Assembly (NCBI RefSeq): GCF_014697125.1 | Contig: NZ_JACJRG010000005.1 | Coordinates: 174,286-238,285 of the forward strand | DNA from: Anabaena minutissima FACHB-250 | GTDB lineage: Bacteria > Cyanobacteriota > Cyanobacteriia > Cyanobacteriales > Nostocaceae | Length of the DNA: 64,000 nucleotides | Reading direction: 5' to 3' | In this document: in pieces, positions 1 through 8,434 of the stretch | Position numbering within the stretch: position 1 is the first letter of the stretch | Layout of the letters: each line of letters starts with the position of its first letter | Position numbers and translations under genes: made by a program | Notes under the pieces: generated by a model | What the model saw: only the letters and a program-made list of their open reading frames with translations | Told to the model about the DNA's origin: nothing | The model's database searches: none

Positions 1-315
1 TCCAGAAAAATAAAATAATATTGTATCGGTAGGTTGCGCCGATGTCGTAACTTGCTGCAAGCGATCGCGAATATTAACTAACAATGGTGATTCGGTAGCA
101 AAGTCATGGTAAATATTAATTTCTTTTTGAGGGAATTGTTCTTGAGTTGCACCTGTTAAAGCTTCTGCTAATACCTGACAATCAACTGCGGAGTAACGCA
201 GACATGGCAGTTGTGCATCCTGGTATTGGTTAACTCCCACCAGTAGTAACCACAGTTTGGAGGTGATTGTGGTTTTAGTTTGATTGGAACTACTGGTAGC
301 AACGGCGCGGGGCAT
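1..315 (-). CDS. Caspase-like (peptidase C14) protein, N-terminal part, cut by window edge
   Basis: The frame opens at an ATG at 315 and stays open for 105 codons to base 1. After about 20 Ser/Thr-rich residues come LWLLLVGVNQYQD, LRYSAVDCQVLAEAL and, at the very edge, DTILFYFSG. These match the first strand, the first helix and the strand before the catalytic histidine of the caspase fold (metacaspase/orthocaspase, family C14). In the family the next residues are normally HG, so the catalytic His should lie just outside the window. The His/Cys pair and any downstream repeat or effector domain cannot be seen. Cyanobacterial orthocaspases are Arg/Lys-specific cysteine peptidases linked to stress responses; that role is inferred from the family. 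There is no recognisable signal peptide. Confidence 0.72.
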   Translation of the reverse strand, partial: MPRAVATSSSNQTKTTITSKLWLLLVGVNQYQDAQLPCLRYSAVDCQVLAEALTGATQEQFPQKEINIYHDFATESPLLVNIRDRLQQVTTSAQPTDTILFYFSG

Positions 316-397
316 TTTTAGTTAGGGACTGAGGACAAGTCAATTCTAATATTCATTCATTTGCTAGGTTTGCCACTGTATTTTTATGCAATACTTT

Positions 398-1619
398 TTA
401 TGGAATTTGATAAATTGCATTGACTGCATTGATGATCACAGAGGATGCTTTGTTGATTTCTGCTTTAGTTGTAAATTTACCAATACCAATTCTTAACGCA
501 CCTTCAATTATATTCTCTGACAGATTCATCGCTTGTAGAACGTGAGAGGGTGCAACAACACCCGATGAACAAGCCGCACCTGTAGAAATCGCTAACTGGT
601 GGCGCACTCTAGCAATGATGGCACTATTCGGAATGTCAGGGACAGAAATATGTAAGTTACCTGATAAACGGTGGTTGATGTCTCCATTCACCACTAGGTT
701 AGGAATGTTTGATTGTAGGACGTTTTGTAGTTGCGATCGCAAAACTGCAATTTTACTTTCATCTGTTTCCATCTCCAAACCTCTCAATCTGCAAGCTTCC
801 CCCAAACCAGCAATTCCGGAGATGTTGAGTGTACCTGATCTGAGTCCCTGTTCATGTCCCCCGCCGTAAATCATCGGTGGGAGATGATGATTTTTTCTGA
901 CTACTAACACACCAACGCCTTTGGGTGCATAGAGTTTATGTCCAGAAATCGCTAGATAAGTAATCCCCCAGTCTTGGAAGTTGAGGGGAATTTTCTAGGC
1001 TGCTTGAGATGCGTCGCATAAAAAAGGGATATTGTAAGAGGATGCGATCAGCTACACTGGGCGGTTACGCCATCGCACCAATTTTTTCTATGGGGTAAAT
1101 TGTCCCTAATTCATTGTTAGCTGCCATCAGACAAAGAAAGGAAGCACCATCACAGCAAACTTTTTCTAGATGTTCTAAATCAATCTGCGCTTGTTGATTG
1201 ACTTTTAACCAAATAATTTCCGCTAGTCCTTTTTTAGCTAAGGCTTTGCAGGTATCTAAAACGGCTTTGTGTTCCACTGGGGAAACAATGATTTTGGCGG
1301 GGGTATTTTGTTGAGAAATATGGCAATCGAGCGACTTGTGTTGAGCGAAGTCGAAACAAGTCGAGATTTGTCCTTGAATTGCTAAATTAATGCTTTCTGT
1401 TGCGCCAGATGTAAAGATAATTTCTTTGGGGGAAGCGTTGATTAATTCTGCTATTTGTTGACTTGCTTGTTTAACTGCTTTTGCTGCTTCGTCTCCATAA
1501 CCATGATCTACACTATTCGCATTACCAAAGGCGGTAGTCATATATTACATGACTTTATCGGCTACTCTGGGGTCAACGGGAGTAGTTGAGTGGTAATCGA
1601 GGTAGATTATTTTAGTCAT
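398..1619 (-). pseudogene. Cysteine desulfurase (NifS/IscS family), broken by three lesions
   Basis: Conceptual translation begins at ATG 1619 with MTKIIYLDYHSTTPVDPRV, the normal start of NifS/IscS-type PLP enzymes, which take sulfur from cysteine for Fe-S clusters and thiolation. Family features follow: TSGATESIN, SPVEHKAVLDTC, AANNELGTIYPIE, a CDASQAA remnant, AISGHKLYAPKG (PLP lysine) and STGAACSSG (catalytic cysteine). The gene is interrupted by a TAA about 25 codons in, by a 25-bp insertion at 1050-1074 that introduces a stop and shifts the frame, and by a TAG where the family has a glycine after DASQAA. The remaining stretches 1065-1541 and 398-910 are open and still closely resemble active enzymes, so decay looks recent. 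A working protein is unlikely. Confidence 0.88.
1050..1074. other. 25-bp insertion inside a HIP1 site, disrupting the desulfurase
   Basis: On the plus strand the gene reads GCGATC, then 25 extra bases (1050-1074), then GCACC. Removing them restores GCGATCGC, the HIP1 octamer, and restores the protein as GAIASSYNIPFLCDAS in one frame. The last three inserted bases (ATC, 1072-1074) repeat the ATC at 1047-1049, like a short target duplication. The insert contains the near-palindrome GGGCGGTTACGCC. Confidence 0.7.
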
Positions 1620-1730
1620 TTTTTTAACGCAGAGTAACGCTAAGGACACGCGGAGGAACGCAGAGAATAATCATAATAACTCTCTCAACTCTCTGCGTCT
1701 CTGCGCCTCTGCGCCTCTGCGTGAGCTTTA
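1620..1730. repeat. Dispersed inverted repeat (ACGCAGAG / CTCTGCGT type)
   Basis: The left half carries AACGCAGAG-type words and the right half carries CTCTGCGTCTCTGCG-type words repeated several times, so the segment can fold on itself. Such intergenic elements are common in Nostocales. It sits between the two minus-strand pseudogenes and has no reading frame of its own. Confidence 0.6.
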
Positions 1731-1733
1731 ATC

Positions 1734-2297
1734 TTACTCATTTTCTAAAAACCTCCTAGCGACTCTTCCCCAATCAATACGGGTATCTTGAGCATTATCT
1801 TTAAATTTACCGTCTGGCTGTTCATCTTCATATCTTGCCCATGCCATTAGGAGTAATTTTAAACCATCTAAAGAGTTAACTAAGCGAGAACGTAAAGTAT
1901 CTATATCGGCTTTATCTACATCTTCTTCTAAGATTTCTACTAAGTTTTTATAAGCTGGATGATTAGTATTTAGAGTAACAATAATTGCTCCGCCTCTGGG
2001 TTTAACGGAGAAGAAAGCCGGAGTATCCAGTGGAGATTCGACAAAGGTATATTTTAAACCGTCATCTACTGTTGTAGCGGCTAATAATTCGGCTTTGGTT
2101 TCAGTTACTCCGTCTTCTTTTAAAGTTTCTTTGATAACTTGTTTGCGTTCTGCTTTTGGTAATTGTTCATCTGCATCACTTTGACCTTTGTAACCTTGTG
2201 ATTTACGTTCTTTAGTTACAGTAGTTGCTACTTTCTCAGGTTTATAAGGGTCATGGCGTTTTTCAGTCGCGGTACGAGTGCCTTTGGTTTGGTCGCG
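1734..2297 (-). pseudogene. C-terminal fragment of a large protein, possibly a GHKL-type ATPase
   Basis: A minus-strand frame of 187 codons lies between a TGA at 2298-2300 and a TAA at 1734-1736, with no ATG until about 40 codons from its end and no GTG/TTG with a ribosome site. Composition and frame are clearly coding: an N-terminal charged part (RTATEKRHDPYKPEK), then FVESPLDTPAFFSVKPRGG, AIIVTLNTNHPAYKNLVEIL, LKLLLMAWARYEDEQPDG and a final RIDWGRVARRFLENE. It looks like the tail of a longer protein whose 5' part is gone. The pattern reminds me of C-termini of HSP90/MutL-like (GHKL) ATPases found in restriction-like loci. That family call is weak; that it is a truncated gene remnant is firm. 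Confidence 0.55.
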
Positions 2298-2356
2298 TCA
2301 AGGTAGAGCATCGGCTACTGTACTCTGACATAGAGACAAAGAAGACCCAGAAACCT

Positions 2357-2395
2357 TTAACTATAAATTAATTCTCTGGTTAACTTTCCTTAACC
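2357..2395 (+). promoter_or_regulatory. Possible distal PHO-box-like array
   Basis: TTAAC or TTAAT words start at 2357, 2368, 2380 and 2390, a spacing of 11, 12 and 10 bp. Cyanobacterial PHO boxes (SphR/PhoB binding sites) consist of CTTAACCT-like 8-mers every 11 bp. This copy is 1 kb from pstS, so it may be fortuitous or serve an unseen transcript. Confidence 0.3.
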
Positions 2396-2638
2396 CTTAG
2401 TAGCAGTAATTCAGTTATCCTTAGTGGCGGATAGGCATTATTTCCTATAAATAAGCACTACCCCGATCAAACATGGCAAGAACATACCGTGTATTCCTGG
2501 CAGTTAGTCTGGTGATATAGACACTGCCAGTTTTACTTTATACTAGCGTTTCCGAGTCTCAATCTCCGTTCCAAGACTTAATTACAAATTCATTTAATTG
2601 CGACTAATACTTTCATTTTAACTAATACCCATACATTG

Positions 2639-2790
2639 TTAGAGCGTGTTTGAAAAATATTTTGCTGTGATCTCCTCTAGCTCCCTGTAAAAAAAGGGGG
2701 AAACCTCTAAAAGTCCCACTTAAAAATGGGGATTTAGGGGGATCTAAAAGATTTTGTTACCGAGGAGAAGACTTTTCAAACATCCTCTTA
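2639..2790. repeat. MITE-like element with imperfect terminal inverted repeats
   Basis: The left end reads TTAGAGCGTGTTTGAAAA and the right end, reverse-complemented, reads TAAGAGGATGTTTGAAAA: about 18 bp of imperfect terminal repeats enclosing roughly 115 bp without a coding frame. The interior is G- and A-rich (AAAAAAAGGGGGAAACC). It resembles the small non-autonomous palindromic elements of Nostocales genomes. Confidence 0.5.
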
Positions 2791-3100
2791 GATGTGCATA
2801 GCTATGCGCCCTTGCTGTGCGCGTCAAGAGTTAAGGTTTATCAAATTGATATTAACCCTTAACTTGATGCTTGAAAGCATAACTATTCGTTTTATCAATT
2901 GCTACTATAATTATTAGGAAATCATTATATTTAATTCATCAAAAATTTACTAAATATTTCTTTATAGTTACAAAAAATCATATTATTCGTGCAGTTTTAT
3001 GCTGTCTTTATCTCCATTAATCATATCCAGTGCTTAGTAACACAAAAAAGAATTTTTCCTGACAATATATAGCAATCTTCAATCATTATTTAGAGCATAG

Positions 3101-3133
3101 AAACCCCAGTTTATTTAAGAAATTGGGGTTTTT
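3101..3133 (+). terminator. Terminator-like hairpin
   Basis: AAACCCCA (3101-3108) pairs with TGGGGTTT (3124-3131), followed by further T residues. No plus-strand gene ends just upstream, so it would close a non-coding transcript, or it may block read-through toward pstS. Confidence 0.4.
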
Positions 3134-3288
3134 ACGCTTCATCGTTTTCACCCATCTAATAGACTGACGATAAGTTGTGATTTATTCTCATGAAAATAAA
3201 TCACAAAATATATTGATTGCAGATTATTCGGATATTACATAAAAATTTCCATTAATCGCCAATAGAATATATTGTCTATAAGCTGGTT

Positions 3289-3336
3289 TTAAACACATTT
3301 TAAACACTAGTTTAGCTTTTCTTAACCTGGATTAAA
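3289..3336 (+). promoter_or_regulatory. PHO box array upstream of pstS
   Basis: TTAA/TTAG words begin at 3289, 3300, 3312, 3322 and 3332, close to an 11-bp period; the best one is CTTAACCT at 3321-3328. Tandem CTTAACCT-like 8-mers with 3-bp spacers are the known binding pattern of the cyanobacterial phosphate response regulator SphR. The array ends about 70 bp before the pstS start, a suitable place for activation under phosphate starvation. Binding itself is inferred. Confidence 0.62.
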
Positions 3337-3403
3337 AGCAAAAAATGTACCTTTATAAAGGCTTTGATTCAAGCAGCAAATATTCCTTAAATCAAGAGGT
3401 AAT

Positions 3404-4447
3404 ATGGTTTTTTTAACCACCGTTTTTCAACGTATATTTAGCACCACAGTCTTAGCATCTGCTGTTGCAGTTACTCCTATTTTCACAGCCACCGCTCAAG
3501 CTCAGACTCTCAATGGTGCAGGCGCAACTTTTCCTGCTCCACTATATGAAAGGTATGCTCGTGAAGTCAGAAAGAAGCATCCAGAGTTGAAAATTAATTA
3601 CCAAGGGATTGGTAGTGGTGGCGGTATTCGTCAAACCATTGCTGGAACTGTTGACTTTGGTGGTAGTGATGCTGCCATGAAAGATAGTGAAATGGCTAAA
3701 GTCAAGAATGGTGTCATCCTAGTTCCCACAGCTGGGGGTGCAGTTTCTGTTGTTTATAATGTTCCTGGCGTTAACAATCTGAGATTGTCCCGCACTACAC
3801 TACCCGCCATTTTTTCTGGTCAAATCACCAATTGGAGTGACGCAAAAATCAAAGCTGATAATCCTGGTGTCAACTTACCAAATCAACCAATCAGATTTGT
3901 AGTTCGTGCTGATAGTAGTGGTACAACTTTCATTTTTACTAACCATTTAAGCAGCATTAATGGTTATTTTCGAGGCAGAATTGGAGCTAATACTGCTCCC
4001 AAATGGACTTTGCAAAATGTTCTTAAGGGTAAAGGTAATCCAGGTGTAGCGGCTTTGGTATCTCGTACTCCCGGCTCTATTGGTTATGTTGAATATTCTT
4101 ATGCTGTTGCCAACAAACTAAAATCAGCACAACTACAAAACAAGAAAGGGGAGTTTGTCTCACCTTCTTTACAAACTGCAAACGCCGCTTTATCATCGGT
4201 AAGTTTTCCAGACAATTATCGTGTATTTGTAGGAGATCCAGGACAAGGTTATCCCATTGTTGGTCTCACCTGGATGATGGTTTACAAACAGTATCCTAAT
4301 GCTGCTAAATCAGAGGCTGTTAAAAAATGGATTAATTGGGTATTGAGAGATGGTCAACAACTTAATGATGACCTCAACTACACCAGAATTCCTGCTGAGA
4401 TAGCAAACCGAGTATTACAAACAGTCAATAGCACTGTTAAACCATAA
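3404..4447 (+). CDS. pstS: Phosphate ABC transporter, periplasmic binding protein PstS
   Basis: This 347-residue protein captures phosphate in the periplasm and hands it to the PstCA channel. It has a signal peptide (hydrophobic stretch about residues 15-30, likely cleavage after AQA at about 34), then NGAGATFPAPLYERY, the classic PstS N-terminus, YQGIGSGGGIRQ, TVDFGGSDAAM and FVVRADSSGTTFIF, which carry the phosphate-binding Ser, Asp, Arg and Thr loops. GFTWMM-type C-terminal sequence is present as GLTWMMVYKQYP. The ATG at 3404 follows AAGAGGT at ideal spacing. It heads pstS-pstC-pstA-pstB, with a PHO-box array 70 bp upstream, so induction by low phosphate is expected. Length is normal for cyanobacterial PstS. 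Confidence 0.95.
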   Translation: MVFLTTVFQRIFSTTVLASAVAVTPIFTATAQAQTLNGAGATFPAPLYERYAREVRKKHPELKINYQGIGSGGGIRQTIAGTVDFGGSDAAMKDSEMAKVKNGVILVPTAGGAVSVVYNVPGVNNLRLSRTTLPAIFSGQITNWSDAKIKADNPGVNLPNQPIRFVVRADSSGTTFIFTNHLSSINGYFRGRIGANTAPKWTLQNVLKGKGNPGVAALVSRTPGSIGYVEYSYAVANKLKSAQLQNKKGEFVSPSLQTANAALSSVSFPDNYRVFVGDPGQGYPIVGLTWMMVYKQYPNAAKSEAVKKWINWVLRDGQQLNDDLNYTRIPAEIANRVLQTVNSTVKP

Positions 4448-4544
4448 TTTATCTCTTGACTCTGGTTATTTCATGATGTTGGGCTATTTGTCCACCATCA
4501 TGAATATAAAATATCCTCAATCATTTTCCAAATTTATTATTTAT

Positions 4545-5540
4545 ATGTCCAATTTTTCTGATAAAGAAAATAATTCTCCAATACAATTAACATCAGACAA
4601 AGTAAATTTTGAATTAACGGCTAATAATGGGGCAAATTCTTGGTTTAACCAAAGCTTCACTTGGCTAGTATATATATTTTCTGCCATCACAGTTGCAGTA
4701 TTTTTTGTGATGACTTGGATTATTTTCCAAGAAGCTAAACCTGCTATTGGGGAATTCGGTATAGGGTTTTTATGGGGTCAAGATTGGGATGTAAGTAATG
4801 AAAATTTTGGAGCTTTACCTTATATTTATGGAACTTTAGCAAGTAGTGCGATCGCTATTTTTTTAGCTTTTCCTGTAGGCATAGCAATTGCTCTAGTCAC
4901 CAGCGAGAAATTCTTACCACCATCCGCCCAAACAACATTAGCATTTATTGTAGAATTAATCGCTGCTATCCCTAGTGTCATCATTGGTTTGTGGGGCATT
5001 TTTACGTTCATTCCTGTGATTGAACCCCTACAACAGTGGTTAGCCAATAACTTGGGTTGGATACCAATATTTAAATCAGATTTCCCTGTAGGCACAAATA
5101 TGCTCACAGCAGGGATTATTTTAGCTATTATGATTTTGCCTACAATGGCAGCAATTACTCGTGACGTATTAATAGCCATACCAAAAGAATTACGCACTGC
5201 ATCTATGGCTTTGGGTAGCACCCGTTGGGAAACTATATTTCGAGTGCTTTTACCTGCTGGATTTTCTGGAATTGTCAGTGCATCTATGCTGGCTTTAGGA
5301 CGAGCCTTGGGTGAAACAATGGCTGTAACTATGGTAATTGGTAATTCTGCCCAAATAAGTTTATCTTTACTCGATCCAGCTTATACAATTCCTTCTGTCT
5401 TAGCCAATGAATTTGCTGAAGCCAATCCAGGATTACACATTGGAGTTTTAAGTTATTTGGGTTTAATTTTATTTGGTTTGACTTTAACTGTAAATATTGG
5501 TGCTAGGTTACTAGTGCAGTGGGTTGGTAATAAAAAATAA
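4545..5540 (+). CDS. pstC: Phosphate ABC transporter permease PstC
   Basis: One of the two membrane subunits of the Pst channel. About six hydrophobic helices follow a polar N-terminus of about 35 residues. The cytoplasmic EAA-type coupling loop reads ALGSTRWETIFRVLLPAG, and the following GRALGETMAVTMVIGN is diagnostic for PstC. In-frame ATGs also occur at 4473 and 4500; none has a good ribosome site. I chose 4545 (MSNFSDKENN) because the upstream residues look non-conserved and it gives the usual length (331 residues). It lies about 100 bp after pstS and is followed closely by pstA. Confidence 0.93.
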   Translation: MSNFSDKENNSPIQLTSDKVNFELTANNGANSWFNQSFTWLVYIFSAITVAVFFVMTWIIFQEAKPAIGEFGIGFLWGQDWDVSNENFGALPYIYGTLASSAIAIFLAFPVGIAIALVTSEKFLPPSAQTTLAFIVELIAAIPSVIIGLWGIFTFIPVIEPLQQWLANNLGWIPIFKSDFPVGTNMLTAGIILAIMILPTMAAITRDVLIAIPKELRTASMALGSTRWETIFRVLLPAGFSGIVSASMLALGRALGETMAVTMVIGNSAQISLSLLDPAYTIPSVLANEFAEANPGLHIGVLSYLGLILFGLTLTVNIGARLLVQWVGNKK

Positions 5541-5566
5541 ATAATATATTGGGCGAATTAGCAAAG

Positions 5567-6448
5567 ATGAATGATTATCAACAGTCTGAAGTAGATAAAT
5601 TTTTAGCAGCAGAATTATATAACCCACTACCAACAAGAAGGCTATTTTTCACCTATTCAATGAATGTGATGGCCTTTGCCTTATCAGGGTTGGCACTAAT
5701 TCCTTTAATCTCGATTTTGTGGGAAATTATTACTAGAGGAATCGGCGGCATAAAAACAGAATTATTTATCAAATCAGTAATTGATAATGGATTTGGTAAT
5801 GCCATTTTAGGCACAATCACAGTTGTAATGATTGGTTCTTTATTAAGTATTCCCATAGGCTTATTAACGGGCATATTTCTAGCAGAATTTGGTCAAACGA
5901 ATGCTACTGCTAAATTTGTGCGCTTTATTACTAGTATTCTCACTGGCGTTCCTTCTATTGTGGTGGGTATATTCGCTTATGGGGTTATAGTGTTATTGAC
6001 TAAAAAATTTAGTGCGATCGCAGGTGGTTTTGCCTTAGCAACAATCATGCTGCCTATCATCGTCCTCACCACAGAAGAAGCCTTAAAACTTATTCCCATA
6101 GATCAACGTCTGGCCTCTGCTGCGTTAGGAGGAACACGCTTCCAAACTACTTTTCGCATAGTTATAACAGCTGCCATACCCGCCATCACTACAGGTATTC
6201 TACTCGCTGTAGCTCGCGCAGCTGGAGAAACAGCACCCCTAATTTTTACCGCCTTATTTAGTCTAGATTGGTCAGCCGGATTACTTAGCCCTACAGCTTC
6301 CCTACCAGTATTAATCTTTAACCTCTACAACGATCCCGATCCCGAAAGAAATCAACTAGTCTGGACAACTTCTATCATCTTACTCAGCTTAGTTGTGTGT
6401 GTTAGCCTCATTTCTCGCTTAGTTACCAGTAAGCAAAAGATGAAGTAG
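5567..6448 (+). CDS. pstA: Phosphate ABC transporter permease PstA
   Basis: Partner of PstC in the channel. About six membrane helices; the hallmark segments are GVPSIVVGIFAYG, the coupling loop AALGGTRFQTTFRIVI and ARAAGETAPLIFTALF, typical of PstA. The frame could open earlier at a TTG (5549), but the ATG at 5567 (MNDYQQSEVDKF) is the more natural start and gives 293 residues. It lies 26 bp after pstC in the same operon. Confidence 0.93.
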   Translation: MNDYQQSEVDKFLAAELYNPLPTRRLFFTYSMNVMAFALSGLALIPLISILWEIITRGIGGIKTELFIKSVIDNGFGNAILGTITVVMIGSLLSIPIGLLTGIFLAEFGQTNATAKFVRFITSILTGVPSIVVGIFAYGVIVLLTKKFSAIAGGFALATIMLPIIVLTTEEALKLIPIDQRLASAALGGTRFQTTFRIVITAAIPAITTGILLAVARAAGETAPLIFTALFSLDWSAGLLSPTASLPVLIFNLYNDPDPERNQLVWTTSIILLSLVVCVSLISRLVTSKQKMK

Positions 6449-6468
6449 AAAGCTAAAAATTTTCACAT

Positions 6469-6486
6469 TAGGATACAGATATCCTA
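6469..6486. repeat. Perfect inverted repeat between pstA and pstB
   Basis: TAGGATA (6469-6475) and TATCCTA (6480-6486) enclose four bases. It could form a small hairpin in the pst transcript; a regulatory role is unproven. Confidence 0.35.
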
Positions 6487-6566
6487 GCTCTAATACTTCA
6501 AGCATGACGTAAAATCTGACCTAAAAAAAGAAGAATACAAGCCCCTAAATTTATTTATGGGTATTG

Positions 6567-6598
6567 TTAATTTTGAATTCGGAGCGAAGCGACGTGAC
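6567..6598 (+). repeat. Dispersed repeat carrying GGAG and GTG in front of pstB
   Basis: The segment TTTTGAATTCGGAGCGAAGC, continuing GACGTGAC, has a near twin at 51213-51244 in front of the Uma2 gene (TTTTGAATTTGGAGCGTAGC, then GACGTGAC). Both copies bring a Shine-Dalgarno-like GGAG about 9 bases before an in-frame GTG. Confidence 0.55.
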
Positions 6599-6611
6599 AT
6601 CCCTTAACATG

Positions 6612-7391
6612 ATGAATCAATTAAGTCCAGCCATTAAAGTTAAAAGTCTCAGCTTTTACTACAACACCTCAAAGGCAATTGAAGGTGTGTCAATGGATAT
6701 TTACCAGAATCAAGTAACTGCAATTATTGGCCCTAGTGGTTGTGGTAAATCTACCTTTATCAAAACCCTAAATCGAATTAGTGAATTAGAAGGGCCAGTC
6801 AAAGTAGAAGGAAGAGTAGAATTTTTCGGTCAAAATATTTATGACCCTCGCATCAATATTAATAGACTCCGCCGCCAAATTGGGATGGTGTTTCAAAGAC
6901 CAAATCCTTTTCCGATGAGCATTTATGAAAATGTTGCTTATGGTGTGAGAATATCAGGCAGGCTACCGCAAGCAGAATTAGATGAAATTGTGGAATCTGC
7001 CCTCAAAGGGGCTGCACTCTGGAGCGAAGTTAAAGATAAGCTAGACCAATCAGCTTTAGGGCTTTCTGGAGGTCAACAACAACGACTTTGTATTGCTCGT
7101 GCTTTAGCCATCAAGCCAAAAGTTCTCTTGATGGATGAGCCTTGTTCTGCTCTTGACCCCATCGCTACGATGAAAGTTGAAGAATTAATTCACAGCTTGC
7201 GTTCTGAACTAACAATTGCTATTGTCACCCACAATATGCAGCAAGCAACTCGCGTCTCTGATTTTACTGCTTTCTTTAGTACAGATGAAAGTCGTATTGG
7301 TCAAATGGTCGAATTTGGTGTTACAACTCAAATTTTTAGTAACCCCCTCGATTCTCGTACCCGTGACTACGTTTCCGGGCGTTTTGGCTAA
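6612..7391 (+). CDS. pstB: Phosphate ABC transporter ATPase PstB
   Basis: Energises phosphate import through PstCA. Walker A is [10 protein letters not shown], the Q-loop [11 protein letters not shown] (PstB-typical), the signature [15 protein letters not shown], Walker [14 protein letters not shown] and the H-loop IVTHNM; all are intact. The ATG at 6612 aligns with the start of the second pstB at 8435. An ATG at 6609 and a GTG at 6594 are also in frame, the GTG with GGAG nine bases upstream inside a dispersed repeat, so the true start could be up to 18 bases earlier. The 260-residue length is normal. It lies about 160 bp after pstA. Confidence 0.94.
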   Translation: MNQLSPAIKVKSLSFYYNTSKAIEGVSMDIYQNQVTAIIGPSGCGKSTFIKTLNRISELEGPVKVEGRVEFFGQNIYDPRININRLRRQIGMVFQRPNPFPMSIYENVAYGVRISGRLPQAELDEIVESALKGAALWSEVKDKLDQSALGLSGGQQQRLCIARALAIKPKVLLMDEPCSALDPIATMKVEELIHSLRSELTIAIVTHNMQQATRVSDFTAFFSTDESRIGQMVEFGVTTQIFSNPLDSRTRDYVSGRFG

Positions 7392-7403
7392 AAGGCTATT
7401 TCA

Positions 7404-7586
7404 TTGACACAGCAAAAATTAGGCAAGCCTGAGCTTAGGGCTAGAGAAGTGAAACAGGCTTTGACATTTAATCATGGCAATTTTTTAACAAGAAGGCGTT
7501 TCTTAGAAGACGGCGATTTATCACGTCTCTTCAACCATCAAAGTGGATTTGTCAGACTATTAGAAATTACATACTCAATGGGTTAA
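7404..7586 (+). CDS. Possible small protein after pstB
   Basis: A 60-codon frame opens with TTG 12 bp after pstB. It is basic and polar (PELRAREVKQALTFNHGNF, LTRRRFLEDGDLSRLF) and has no recognisable domain; TRRRFL superficially recalls a Tat motif but no hydrophobic segment follows. No strong ribosome site is visible. It may be a real small gene of the pst transcript, the decayed end of another gene, or chance. Confidence 0.25.
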   Translation: MTQQKLGKPELRAREVKQALTFNHGNFLTRRRFLEDGDLSRLFNHQSGFVRLLEITYSMG

Positions 7587-8434
7587 TTAAGGTTTAATGA
7601 GCTTAAAAACTTTAAATTTAAGAGTTTATTAGCTTTTAGCATCTTGTTAATGCAGATATCTCTGGATAACTTGATGATGATAAATCTCATTTTTCATATT
7701 TATTCTGTCAATACTAAATTACAAAGTTTTGATGAATTTCTGCATATATTTAGGTAACAGTTTATCAATGTTTTTAATTTATATTCTCGTAGAGCAATTA
7801 TATATTTTGTAATATTAATACTGAGATAAATCTCCAGATAGTTGTATGTAGTACAGTACGGCATAAATAGAGCTACTATAGCCCTGGTAGGAAGCAAGCT
7901 ACTAAATAAGTAAAAAGCCTATTCTATAAGCTTTGTGAATTTTGACTTCACGTCGGTAGTAGGTTATGGAGTGAGTTGATACTATCAGATTGACCCCATT
8001 TAAGTAATTTTCATGCTTTTCAGATACCAGCTTTAAAATTATTCAGTAATTTTGCTTAAGAAAATGGGTTGCAGGCAATAACATTAATATATTTCCTCAT
8101 AACTGTCTCTAAGTATAAGATAATTCAGATAATGATTGAAAATAATGAATACAATGTGATTGTCAATTCAACTGATGAATGAGTCTAAAAATTTAATTAG
8201 TTTGTTACTTGCTTGATTTTAGCATACTGAAGTAATAGCAGGTTTTCTAGATTAAAGAACAGGATTTTAATATACATATCTGTATGTTAAAAACTACATT
8301 CAACCCAGCGTAAATGCTAATTTCCTTGTTACAGAGCTATGCAAAATTAATATTAGCTACATAAATAGTGAAACAGCATCACTTTTAGTTTTTTGCTGTG
8401 TTGAATCATTCTTTATTACACCGGGTTTACCAGC
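7587..8434. other. 850-bp AT-rich gap between the two pstB genes
   Basis: I see no credible gene on either strand. The one notable structure is a near-perfect 28-bp palindrome at 8265-8292, with arms TTTTAATATACA and TGTATGTTAAAA (one mismatch). No PHO-box-like 11-bp periodic TTAAC array is evident, so the downstream pstB may have its own, different promoter. Confidence 0.5.

Larger units (their letters stand above)
2298..3403. other. 1.1-kb non-coding region upstream of pstS
   Basis: AT-rich, with no convincing gene on either strand. It holds a run of TTAA words at roughly 11-bp spacing (2357-2395), a MITE-like inverted-repeat element (2639-2790), a hairpin with arms at 2832-2849 and 2865-2881, a terminator-like hairpin (3101-3133) and the PHO-box array next to pstS (3289-3336). 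Confidence 0.6.

Noticed and set aside
398..1619. Stop-codon read-through or programmed recoding in the cysteine desulfurase
   Set aside because: The lesions are a TAA, a TAG and a frame-shifting insertion; no shared recoding signal is visible. Simple gene decay explains all three.
7700..7897. Minus-strand frame of 65 codons in the pstB-pstB gap
   Set aside because: AT-driven composition, no ribosome site, no known pattern.
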